Source: Rhyzopertha dominica (taxonomy: Eukaryota > Arthropoda > Insecta > Coleoptera > Bostrichidae). Taken from it: 64,000 nucleotides of DNA. Shown in pieces: positions 31,801 through 43,354 of the stretch. The DNA lies in assembly GCA_025024175.1 (NCBI GenBank), contig QCXZ01000137.1, positions 19,096,001 through 19,160,000 on the forward strand, written 5' to 3'. The first letter of the stretch is position 1, and each line of letters starts with the position of its first letter. Both the position numbers and the translations under genes were made by a program. The notes beneath the pieces were generated by a model. The model was not told the DNA's origin, did not search any database, and saw only the letters and a list, made by a program, of their open reading frames with translations.

Positions 31801-33979
31801 ATGAATTCAAAAATTAGGAATAATAGAGGGCAAATCCATTACCAGTAATGAACAAATGTTTAGTCCATGTCTTATTATTTTTGTTTTTCTTATTCCTCCT
31901 GTTAGCTACATTAAGTTACGTTTGCATTTGACTGAACTAAAAATTTAGGGTTATGTTCTAATTGTAGTGCAGGGGCGGGTTGTAAAAGAAATTCATTCTC
32001 ACCCGGTGAGACATAGTAATAATAATTCTGGTAATACTGATGCTGAATCAAGAGCTTTCAGTATAACTAAATATTTATTACATAAATGTAAAGAACAGTA
32101 CATATCATAAAAGATCCAATCTATGACTACGTGTCCAACTTCCTTATTGATGAATCAACTCTTATTTTACGACATTTGGGATCTTATCTTTTTGCCTTGT
32201 CAATTTTTAATTTGCATAAAACTACATATTAGTATCTATCAAACCATAGTTGTTTTTTATGTCTTGGCCGTGACAACACAAGCTATGGAATAACTGTGAC
32301 GATGTACACTGCTGTGTAGTTTTCATATTTCTACAAAATTATACCTGATGAAGACCAAAAGGATCAGAGCCGAAACGTTGTAGAATAAGAGTTGGTTAAT
32401 CAATAAAGAACGAAAAACTTTTTATCTAGTACTATACAACATAAAATTTAGAGTTCCGCAAGAAAAGATACCGACAAACTATTTATTTATAACACCAACT
32501 TTCAACTTCGACGCTTGTAGTCTATTTTACTATAACATAATATAATATATTTTTCTCTTCAATGAAATAAGGTCAGGTAGATATTGTATGTAATGTTAAT
32601 AAACAAATATCCAATAATTAACTTTAATATATAGGCCCATTTGCGCATTACACAACACAAATATGTTTCATTCAATTTCTTCATACGCAAGAAATGTGTC
32701 ATGATTAGGTGGGCACTTGAACAATTTTCATTGCAGGCACACATGTCATGGAGTAAGCGGGGCACCCTTGACCGTGTGTGAAAGATTTATTATAAAAATC
32801 AATGCAGTTACGTAATACTCGAGCAATTATCGTGGTTATGCCCACGGCTATTCGTAAGTGTAACGATTCTGCTGCCTTCCAATCGCCACGATATTAATTA
32901 CAACATCATTGTTACCATTCAATGTCAGATCTTTCATCTGCCCTTTCACCGACGGATAAGTATAGTAAACAAGCTACATTTTCCTCTCCAAATTCGGGGA
33001 TTCGGACGTTAGCACACGTGGGAAAGTTCAATTTAGAAGAAACGGATCCTTATTGGATTAAAAAATAGAGAATGGTGTTACAAGTCATGAACGTGCGTGA
33101 GTCAGAGATTGGGTATAGCCTTTGGAAACAAATGATTATTTTTTATGAGAGCTAGAAGACAATTGTTGCTCGTGGGTATAATGGTATCGCTGCCTTGGAA
33201 TGTTGAAGTAGAACAGACAGAAAATGTACCCAAATGGTTTATTGGTTTGTGTGGGAATACCAGAAAAGGAAAGAACCCAGAATGAAATAATCGTGGTTGA
33301 TTAAGTCCAAAAGTATCACGCGATCACATAAAAACATATAGTAAATATAATAAAAGCTTTTGAAGGTATTTCCTGAAGTGCGCTTCAATATTCAGGAAGA
33401 TTTCATTATAGCTTGGAAATCCTGTATAGCTTCACCGTTTCAATTTCTTTATAGGGGTTTTGGAATTAATCAAACTATTTGCATTTGGCATAAGATTTTG
33501 CGAAAAAATATATACGCCAAAAAGTATTTGACTTCATTATACAAATATATCAGCAGCTGGTATAGTATGATAAACGAGGTACAACCTCGAATAATACAAA
33601 TCTTACATAATCATAAAATACATTTTTTGAGAACCTTGCCAATAGATTTTTTTAGACACACATACCTTTAGTAGAATAATATGTAGCAGAAACGTAGTCG
33701 AATGAAAAGGGTGTAAAATTACGTTGGTATCGTTGGAGTGTAGAATTACGCTGCCGTCTTTACTTCTGTAGCATTCTCTAAACGTGAAGAAGCAGTTTTT
33801 AAAACAAGTTATCCCATTAAAGGCTTAAAGATAAGATTAATCACAATGGTCATTGTATACCTATATGTGATATGAGAAATTTATGAAAAAAAAGGAAATA
33901 GTCTAGAAGAATGTAGGGAAAATTTTTAGTTTGTGGTTTTTGTGCTGTAGTATTGCTCTATATTAAAAAAAAACATTTT
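31800..33979. other. Intergenic, one ribozyme-like motif
   Basis: No supported gene. An open frame at 33360-33671 lacks an ATG and any recognised motif. A hammerhead-like core lies at 32345-32379 and is listed separately. Confidence 0.4.
32345..32379 (+). ncRNA. Hammerhead-ribozyme-like core (degenerate)
   Basis: CTGATGA at 32345-32351 is followed after 20 nt by GAAACGTT at 32372-32379, the order and approximate spacing of the CUGANGA and GAAA cores of a type I hammerhead. The intervening stem II is poorly paired, so if real it is a decayed copy. Penelope-like elements are known to carry such motifs, but no Penelope coding remains are visible here. Confidence 0.25.
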
Positions 33980-33983
33980 TTAA

Positions 33984-34516
33984 TGAGGAATAAGGATCAA
34001 GAGAATCGGACTAAACAAAACCACCACTAAAACAATCTTTTCAGCGATGTTTTGGCCTTGGTGTGACGCTTTCGTTAGGTTCTTAGGAATCACAGGTAAA
34101 AATATAATAAGGTGCTTGCGTATAACGACCATAACGTCCGTAATGTTGTGGCCACATGTTTGGTTATTTTTAATAGTCGTATATTCTTAATTTATATTAT
34201 GAAATTTTAGTGTAATCACATAATACACTGTCTTTTGATTTACGTAGAATTTTTTCCCGATGCTTGGTAATATCTGACAGAGGAAAATAGGTTACATCTT
34301 ATGCAAGCTGATGTATTATTGTTGACTCCTTGTGGAGGCACAGAATGTAGTGTTTGATACTTACCTCATAAATCCGAATGTTATCCATAGTATAAACGTA
34401 TTTAATTATATTTTTTCACTTATTCTTCGAAGCCTTAAGAAAACGTGACAAACGTCTTTAAAATGTTTTTTGGTGCTGGTTTTTCTTAGTTCGTCACCCA
34501 TGATCCTTATTTCTCA
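33984..34516. mobile_element. TTAA-flanked inverted-repeat element (533 bp, MITE-like)
   Basis: The ends are inverted copies: TGAGGAATAAGGATCA at the left (from 33984) and the complement of TGATCCTTATTTCTCA at the right (to 34516). The arms continue with gaps for about 60 bp through ACTAA(A/G)CAAAACCACCAC-like sequence. TTAA lies directly outside both ends (33980-33983 and 34517-34520), as expected for a TTAA target-site duplication. No ORF. TTAA targets are typical of piggyBac-type elements, but the tip sequence does not obviously match. Confidence 0.7.
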
Positions 34517-34639
34517 TTAAGAACCCACAGACGTAAAAACAGAAATAATATTTTGTTTATTCACAAGAAGGTAGTGCAAAAATTAAAATAACAAACGATT
34601 ATATTACTTTAAAGGAAGTTATCCGTAGCTTAAAGCAAT

Positions 34640-37271
34640 TAAATTTATACTATTATTATACAAAAACGGAAGTATTAGAACAGACTCATGCAGTTGTATG
34701 GGGACCACCTAGAACAGACTGAATGGGAAGAGCAAAATATTATGTTACTTTTATTGACGATTGCAGCAGATACTGTGCGAAAATCGAAAATACTTATAAA
34801 AGTGATGTAGTAATTCGTATTTTTAAAGAATACAAAGCACGTATGGAAAAACAGACCGAAAGGAATGCAAAATGTTTAATTTCAGATAATGGAGGTGAAT
34901 AATGTCATAGACACAGACGTCTCTATGAATAATGCAATGGTGATTTCGACGAATTTTTGAAGCAAAATGGAATACATCGTTTGGTAGTGTCAAATACCTC
35001 GCAACAAAATGGTGTTGTTTAAATAACATGTTATTAATTAAGTCGTGTATAAGCAAAGGATTTTTAATAGCGAATTACTTGCGAAATAGGTGTCCAAGTA
35101 TAAGACTTGTATTCCGTTTGAATTGCTATACAAAAATTCTCCGAATTTGAACCATCTGAGGATGTTTTGTTCGAAAGTGTTTGTGTTAAACAAACATACA
35201 CAAAAAGATAAACTGGAACAACAATATGTGTATGGCATGATAATTGGATATTCTGAAAAGTCGAAAGGGTATCTTATATGGTTAAAAGAAGATAAAAACT
35301 TGTTATTGGCGGAGATGTGAATTTCTTTGAAGAATCTGTTCAAAATATGAGAAATTATGTCCACCACATTATTAAATAGGAAATATGCAGAAGTAGAGAA
35401 TTTGGTGCAAATTATTGATACAAACAGTAGGCCATCTGACAGAATTATCTGTGCAAGAGACTTCATAAATGCGAATCGAACTGGTGAAATATTCAGAAAA
35501 GGGTACTACAAACGGGAAAGTACGAAGAGTAGGATGATCATGGTTACTTCGTTTAGGAGATCGTAGTGGACCTAGAAAAGTGTATTCACATAAAAAGAGG
35601 ATCAATGCGAAAGAAAAGGCTGATCATGGGAACACTCTGTTGTCAAAAAATAAGAAACCAGATGAAGTTGTTCCTAATAAAGGTTTGGAAGAGACCGAGA
35701 ACCGATATGAATTGGCTGCAATAGTTAAAAACGATAGTATGATGAGTGATATACTATTGAGAGAAGCGGTTACTGGTGAAAATGCTGCAGATTGGATGAA
35801 GGCCGTTGCTGAAGAAATTAGACATTTAATTAGAAAGAAAACTAGGGATTTGGTTGACCGACCAAGTAATAGAGATGTGGCGACTTGTCGAACCATTCTA
35901 CGGAATAAAGTTAATTCTTATAAAAGTCTTAAGCGTAGAAAGCCTCGAGTTGCAGGAACTTATTATGGCGAAATATTTGCTCCTGTCGCACATCTTGATT
36001 CTTGAGGTTGCAAATGGCTTTAGCAGCGCAAAAGAAATGGTTTGTTAGATGGTTATAGGCGCAGCATATTGGATTCGATGTGAAGATTCATGAGTAAAAT
36101 AATTAATGAGTATGGTAAAAAAGCGGATTCTGAAAGAAGGCGATAAAGTTTATAAATTTAAGGAAGCATATACGGTCTGCATCAAGCAGGTTGTCAGTGG
36201 AACGAGAAATTCCGTGAATTTGGATTAAAAGCAACTACAAACGGCACTTGCTTGTACTTTAGTGTAAATTTTAAAATGACATATGAAAGTGTATCTTGAT
36301 GAAAGTATTTGTTGATGACATTCTTTATGCGTCAGAAAGATTGCGAGCAAGTTGTCAGTAATCAAACATGGCTTAGGAGAAGTTTTTGATATAAAAGATC
36401 TCGATTACAAATTTTTGCTTTTTATAGAAATAAGACAAGCAAATGGTGAAATACGGTTGAGTTAAAGAAGGTATGTTAGTAATTTATGAAAAAAATGGAA
36501 TGAAGGGTTCTATTCCGCTTAGTCCTCCTAAGTGAATTAAAGATAAATCTAGATGTAGATCAAGCATGTCATAATAAAAAAAAACAAAGAGATAAACCAT
36601 ACCGTCTGTTAACTGGCATTTGATGTATTTAGCTATTGCAACAAGACTAGATACTGCTTTTATATTAAATAAGCTGGCACAGTTTAATGAAATTCATCAG
36701 GATATAGATTGGGCAGCAACTAAAAGTGTTCTGTGGTATGTGGAAGTCAAGATTATGGTCTTGCTTACGAACAAACTAAATGATACAATTATTTATGGTT
36801 TTGTAGATGCTGATTATGCCAATGACTGCTGAGAGAACACACTATACTGATTATGTGTTTAAATTGAGCAGATCAGCAATTGTATGGAAGTCGAGCATAT
36901 AAAGCTCAACTACCGAAGCAGAATATGTTGCTTTATCAGAAACAACTAGAGAAGTTGTATATTTTCGACAATTAATGTTGGAAGTGAAAATACCGGAATC
37001 ATCTTATGTTGTACTCGTCGCAGATAATCATAGATAATCATTGTGCTAAGTGTATAACTGAAAATCAATTTGCCATTTGCGAACAAAACATATCGATATT
37101 AAATACCATTTTGTAAGATAGATGATTAAAGAGAAGAAAATTGAGTTAATACATACACCAGCATGACTAACGGCAGCAGATATTTTTGCAAAGTATTTAT
37201 CATTACCTGCACATTATAATATAACTGGGAATGAAGAAGTCATTATTGTAATTCACAATTTGAGGAGAGTG
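34640..37271 (+). pseudogene. Ty1/copia retrotransposon pol remnant (integrase, RT, RNase H)
   Basis: Order of domains is integrase, reverse transcriptase, RNase H, the copia arrangement. Integrase: MGRAKYYVTFIDDCSRYCAK (34724-34785), with the first catalytic Asp, and CLISDNGGE (about 34873-34902) with the second. Later SKVFVLNKHTQKDKLEQQYV and IIGYSEKSKGYLIW (35180-35280) correspond to the integrase C-terminal region. RT: AADWMKAVAEEIRHL (35787-35830). A palm-to-thumb part at 36620-36760 reads MYLAIATRLDTAFILNKLAQ. RNase H: STTEAEYVALSETTREVVYF (36907-36970), then KHIDIKYHFV (37088-37117). Many stops and frame breaks; part of the RT core near 36040-36540 is badly degraded. No gag, protease or 5' LTR was recognised. 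Confidence 0.9.
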
Positions 37272-37573
37272 TGTTGAGGGTAATCAAACAGGTGCGCCAC
37301 GAAAACAAATAGTGAATTTTTTATTTCTAAAAGAAGTGAAAAGAGCGAATGCTTTCAGCGTCTACAATTAAGATTATTATCTGTGTCAAAGAAGAGGAGC
37401 ACCTCCGAGGCTGGTGGTGAGTCCCATCTGAAGCATGGGTATTTGTGAATATCCATTTATATGTCTGTTATGTAATTTGTCAATAAAGAATGACAATAAA
37501 TATTGAGTTAGGTAATTGTCAAATGGGCATAGCCAATAATAATTTAAAAAAACCTTCCAAATATCCGACACAA
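37272..37573 (+). repeat. Possible 3' LTR of the copia remnant
   Basis: A purine-rich stretch (TTGAGGAGAGTG) directly precedes TGTTGAGGGTAATC at 37272, the place and base pattern expected for a polypurine tract followed by an LTR starting TG. AATAAAGAATG near 37483 could be the LTR polyadenylation signal, and a CA terminus could fall at ...ATCCGACA near 37573. No second copy exists in the window to prove it. Confidence 0.4.
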
Positions 37574-38185
37574 TAAAAATTTGTAATTCTTACTTACTGC
37601 AGCATGTTTCTGGACATGTAAATACAGAGACTTATTCTTAATCGACCTTAACTTGAATTGTGAAATTTATGTAATATGCGATTCCTTCCTTACATCTCCA
37701 GTCAAAAGAAAGGGCAGATATTCATCGTCGATTTTTAATGTTTTGTAATTAATATCCGAAGTAATAAGTAAAAAATGTACGACAATTCTATTTAAGCAAG
37801 TGCTATGACACAATGTATTAAAAGAACAATAACAAAATACCCAATTTATTTATTACTCTCGGTACACATTCCTAAAACCATATGATACATTCTTAACAAA
37901 GAAGTGGCATACAAAAGGCAGCCAATTTCACTTTATAAATTCAAAACAAACTTGACACTGTCCCTCCCTTTCACGGTTTCGCGGTCCACGTAAAAACTAT
38001 AATATTCGAGTTCCGTACAGTAGTTCTGTGTATACGCCAGCCAATTCTCTCCATACTGCTAATTATCCCAAATATTCCTCTTTCCCTTATTCAGCAGAAA
38101 GAAGTGTGACGCAACGCGATCCGCTGTCTCCCCTGATAATCCTTTCAAAAACAATGGAAGCGGGCTCCCGGATTTCGAGCAGAAA
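37574..38185. other. Upstream region of the secreted-protein gene
   Basis: The first half is AT-rich. GC content rises from about 37960, with CpG-containing sequence just before the TATA box at 38186. No ORF with support; frames at 38028-38240 and 38145-38414 overlap the promoter and first exon and are chance. Confidence 0.4.
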
Positions 38186-38220
38186 TATAAAACTGTGGCA
38201 GCGATTGAGGTGTTCTTTCA
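38186..38220 (+). promoter_or_regulatory. Core promoter: TATA box and initiator of the secreted-protein gene
   Basis: TATAAAA at 38186-38192, with an initiator-like TTTCAGAG whose A is at 38220, 34 bases after the first T. The start codon follows 45 bases further on. Confidence 0.6.
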
Positions 38221-38264
38221 GAGCGAACTTGATTTCCTAGCGGTCCAGTCAGCGGCGGCCGTTC

Positions 38265-41200
38265 ATGATGGTCAGTATCGTGTGTGCGTGACTTACAGGG
38301 TGTTGTGGAATGTCTGTTTGCAATGGATGTGCGTGAGAAGTGGATTACCTGGTTGCATATTGTTGGAAGTGAAATCGAGCGATCTGAATTGCGATGTGAA
38401 ATTTCAGGGGCCAAATAATTTGCAAGGTGTTTACAAGATCACACATGTTTAAAAAAAATCGAGTAAGATTTCTGTAGCAGACGGTGCTTTAAGAGAAAAA
38501 AAAATACAAATTCCAGGATATGTTGAAATGCATTATTTTTGATCTCTATTCTTTGAAGCAAAAAAAATATCGGTACTGAATTAGATCTGCATAGGTATCT
38601 TTGTGTTTGTTGAAAGAACTGTTTTAGATCTTATGGTTAGAATGGAGCGTAATATGTGTGTAATATTNAATAGATAAACAAAAAGCACGAGTTACTAAAA
38701 ATTAGTTGGTTCTGTTGCCACCAGGTACCCTTTACTTTANTTGTACTNAAAATATNTTTTTTTTCATTTTTGTATTAATATGATTGGACCAACAATATTT
38801 GGAAGTACTTTAATATAAATAAGCTCGATGCTACATAGAAAACAGGAGTAGAATCATAATACGCGAAGTTACCGAAATAAAAACAGTTGCTTTATGACAC
38901 AACTTGAGCATGTTCGCAGCAAGTTTGTTAGTTAAAGCCGACGACATAATTTGCTCTCAAATAAGTTTGTCACCAAAGGTGTGTTCTTTTATGTAGCATA
39001 TAATTAAACTCGATATTTTCAAATAGGTTTTTCTTTATTAAAATATTTCCTACAGCATTGCATACTATTCTCATAGTTTGTTTGCCGCTTCTCAAGCACT
39101 AGGTAAATTAATGTTGCATAGGTAATGCAAAGCTAAGGACATTCATATGCTGCATTAGTACACTGCTAAAATTTAAAACCTAAATTATATAGAACTTAAT
39201 TTAAAAATTAATAACATTTTTTAAATACGAGACAATTGTTTAATTCACTTAATTATACCCATAATATATGAATATGCATATAATGTGCATTTTCTGCAAA
39301 ATTAGTGATTCAATTAGGAGCAAGAATACCCATGCATTTTACCCAGTATGGAAGAAAATGAAAGAAAAGTCATTAAATAGGTTATTTTGCAATATTTTTT
39401 AAAAGCTTTTCTGCAATTAATTTTAGAATGCAATATATTGTCTACAAATTAGTTTTTATGGTTTTCATCCCGAAACAAATACAAAAATATTTTGCTTTCT
39501 TTAGGACCTAATAAAAGCAGGATTAATAATAAGTTTTTGAACAATTGAAAGTAAATAAATAAGATAAGTTCTTTAAACATTGCTAATAATTCGCTGAAAT
39601 CAAAATTTATACAACGCATTAGTGTTTTTCCTGTTAATACTTTCAGATAGGTAGCTTAATCTTAGATAGACAAAGATTTGAAGTGGACAGTCATGTAAAT
39701 AAAATACATTCCTTTTGCATTTGTTAGAAATCGAACAAACATCTTACCGTAAGATTACATGAAAAAGAAATCACGCATAATTGCAAAATAAACAGCATTA
39801 TGGGTGATTTTAAAACTAAACTATACTAATTAAACTAAATATGTTTATTACTCCACAGTTACCAAGATATTAACAACATTAAATTTTTGGCTTGGAATTG
39901 GACTTTTATGCTGCTTTAGTGTGAAAAATTATTTATTTTTAATAATTTAATAACAAAATCTTCAATTTCAATTCATATATGCAACACATTTTAATTAATT
40001 TTTAACAACCATAATTCGTTAATGCCATTCCTATCTAACTTATAGATTGCTATTGTTAACGAGAAGTTTCGTTTTCGTGCAGTACTTTACTGCTAATTTG
40101 CTTAATAGATATCGGTAATATCGCCATCGTTAATATTTTATTACATAATTTAATGAACCGAAAATTTCCTTTTTTCTTGTGTTAGCTTTAACCATATGTA
40201 TATATAAAATGTTACCAATAATCGCTATGTATTTCATAAATGATATTTTTTCTGTATGAGTCCATGCCGAACACCCTGGTAATCAAGTAATTTCTTTTTC
40301 TGCAGTAAATTGAATATTTTGATTTGCTGTGTTAAAAATCAGAATACATTTAACTAACCATAAGTACCTTTCAAAATTTTTTCGAAATGTAACATAAAGA
40401 TTTCTGTTAAAAATGGTAATCAATATTGAGCTTTTTCTATGGCTTACAGAAGGCAATGTTCAATATTATTTTTCAAAATGATAAAAATGGGAAGATGTTA
40501 GAAATGTTAAAAGAAACATGCAGTGATTTTTTTGGCATCGATGCATTGTTTATTTTAGTCGAAAAGAATGCAAAATTCTTTACACCGAATTTGGATTGAT
40601 ATTCCATAGACTGTACTAAAACTAACTGCATTAATGTAAGATACCATCAAATACATCTTTTTAAACTGACCTGTAACATCTGCCTTACGTTTGAACAGTT
40701 ACATGCATTTTCACGGTTTGTTTTACACTGTTCTGTCCAACATTTCATATGTTAGTTTCATGCATTCTTAAAACCTACAGTAAGCAATGCTATTAATATC
40801 GTGAAACAAAGTATAATCAAAATCATCTTTTTTACGCAGTCTAATTAAGCGTTTTGGGCATGTTTCATAACCAGTGTGCACTTGAAGATTATTTTTAAAG
40901 ACTATAGTTCGAAACGCAAAAATATAATATATAATTTAACGCTACATGCAGACAATATCCTGTTTTTATTTAACATTATAAATTGTCTATGGGAAATTCT
41001 GTTATTTTTTTGGAACCGATATCATCTGAATCTTATTCGTTACTGTATATCGGAATATAAATTAGAGAATCCGTATAGAAATACCTCGGAGCACTGTAAC
41101 GTACTACTTTTATACCTTGTCACGACTCAGGCCAGCGATGAAGGAGCCAAGAATTTAAAAACGTTTTTAATGAAATCGCCTTAGTCATATTTGTTAATTA

Positions 41201-43354
41201 CGCCTGACATTAGTTTACATTAAGTATCTCATGGCATTAACTGATCACCATATACAGAGAAAAATGTTTGCATATATTTCAGAGTTTTGCAGACAATTTT
41301 GGTTAATTGTTCAACTAGTTTAAGAAAATAATATAGTAGGACTACTTTTTAAAGTACTTTATACAGCGAAGAAACTATAATTTGACGTATAGGGTGTACA
41401 GGTTTATGCTTAAGAAAACGCACAAAATGGAGATTATTTTCTGTACTTTAAACATTAAGTAAAAACCGATTTCATCTTATCATACGATTCTCACAATGAA
41501 TATCCATTTAGATACCTTTAAGATGTACTTTAAGATATTTCTTGTAATATATTAGCAAAAATACAGTACAATAGGGGTATTTCTTGCATTATACGTACAA
41601 CAAAACTTATAAAATTAAGGTAATATTTTTGGTGAAAAACAAAACGTGTATATTTTGCGGTATGTTACATTTTTTTAGAAACTGCAAACCGTAACTAACA
41701 TATTCTTCTGTAAAAATATATAGCTATTATGTAGTGTGCATTTAAAATCCACCCTGTGTTAGTTTTGCAACACGTTGAGTTAGCAGATTCGAGTAAAGTA
41801 CAGGTAAGATTCTTGAAAATCGAGCCGCTACTAGAAAATTTTAAATAGCAAGATCCTCCTTGCTGTTATCATTAAATGACGTCGGGCAACTTATTCTACA
41901 ATTATGAGTGTTATATCAAAGCAAATTCTGTACGTGTAAAGTTTTTTTCCCAATCTTAACTCTTGTTATAGGCTACAGGGTTCGGATAAAATCCGTGTGA
42001 GATGGCTGAAAAATATATTTTTTTAAGCTGAAATGCTTTTTTCAGAATTTAAGGTAATTTCACTCTTGCTACTAACTCGAAAATTTTTAATAGAAAGCAG
42101 GTAATATTAGACTTTATTTGAAAGCCATTTTTGTTGTCTTCATAAGCGCGGTTGCGGTAAATTAAATCAGACCAACCATTATTTGAATGAGTTTTCCGAT
42201 TATGTAGATAATAAAAGCGCTTTTAATTTAAAATTTTCCAGTTGGTAACGATTACTTTGAATTTTGAGAAAAGCGTATCAGTTTTACTAGGAAAATTGTC
42301 AACAACCAACCCCACCTGCATCCAAAGTGAACGCGCTAGCTTGAGGGAAACTTTTTTTCTTTTTCTAAACCTACGGTATTTCCAACTTGCAAATTAATTA
42401 TTTATAATTTTTTAGGTATTTTATAAATGCATGATGCAATCTTAAATACAAGGGATATAAGATACTGGTAATATCAACAAAATTCAAATAAGGCTGTGAT
42501 AGCACAATACAAAACCACTTGTTTCACTAGTACATTGAGATGAAGCATAAACCTATAATAATGAATTGTTAAAAAATAAGTACAGTTCCGTTATNTAGAT
42601 TAACTGTATTCTGCTCTTTGATTCACAAATGCAGTCATAATACTATTGTGCTATAACTGCAATATTTCTAAATTACATTAAAAAGCGATGAAAATTAATG
42701 TTTATGGGACCATGTGAGGGAATAAAGCATCAGATCTATTCTACTTTTAGCATGTTTGAGTTCACTTTGTTTTTCCAGTTTCGATACCTTCTACTACTTC
42801 TTCCAACGCTTTTCCTCAACTCATCAGCGCAGTTTGCTGGACCAGGATTCCACTTCTCGCCTTACCAGGACAACAACCCGTTCCGACAGCAACGTACTGA
42901 TCCTTTTGGAACCACCAGAAGCCTTTATACTTATGTGAACCCAAACGGTCGAACCTTNAACGAAAAATACCCGACTTNTCGCCAAGGCTTCTACAGGAAA
43001 CCGTACTACAACACGAGAAGTTCATTCCTTCCTCAAATCACNAGATTTCCTCCAATCATAAGCCCAACGTTTCTTCAGCCTTCAGCGTTTCCGGATATAG
43101 GTAGAGAGTTCAGTTTCCAAAATTCAACCTCTATCAGCTCACTTCCACCATCTGCCGAGAGTTTGTTCACTCCTGGGGTTGAATATCCAGCTGAATCTGA
43201 TGGACAGATGAATAATTACAGGAAGGCCTTGGAGGAGTACGCGAAGGAGGACGAGGAAGAGTTGCAAAAGATTGCAACTTCTGAAGTCCCTATATCTAGT
43301 GCGTATGTGCGCGTAAATTTAGGTGGAAACAATAACTATGGTTACAAAGTGTAG
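38265..43354 (+). CDS. Unrecognised secreted protein, 2 exons, 193 aa
   Basis: Exon 1 codes only for Met-Met (38265-38270), then donor GTCAGT. Exon 2 starts at 42779 after a pyrimidine-rich acceptor (TTTGTTTTTCCAG) and runs in phase 0 to TAG at 43354. Joined, the N-terminus is MMFRYLLLLLPTLFLNSSAQ, a clear signal peptide with likely cleavage after Ala19. The mature part is rich in Pro, Phe, Tyr, Asn, Arg and Ser (GPGFHFSPYQDNNPFRQQ, SLYTYVNPNGRT, FPPIISPTFLQPSAFPD). An acidic helix-like segment (EEYAKEDEEELQKIA) follows, and the end is GGNNNYGYKV. No cysteine is seen after the leader and no Rebers-Riddiford domain is present. A structural or cuticle-associated role is plausible but inferred. 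Three Ns (about 42958, 42978, 43042) fall in codons. AATAAA follows at about 43550 and 43783. Confidence 0.82.
38271..42778 (+). other. Intron 1 of the secreted-protein gene (4.5 kb)
   Basis: AT-rich and free of recognisable coding sequence or transposon motifs. The donor GTCAGT is weaker than consensus, so the exact exon 1 boundary could differ slightly. An intron this long directly after the start codon often carries enhancers, but none can be named from the sequence. Confidence 0.65.

Noticed and set aside
33360..33671. 103-codon open frame upstream of the copia remnant as a gag gene
   Set aside because: It lacks an ATG and any zinc-knuckle or gag-like motif, and the TTAA-flanked element lies between it and the pol remains.
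42698..42778. Start of the secreted protein at the ATG at 42710 or upstream within the exon 2 frame
   Set aside because: This stretch is the intron's polypyrimidine tract and acceptor. Using it would place a signal peptide behind 27 unrelated residues, whereas joining to the Met-Met exon gives a normal leader.
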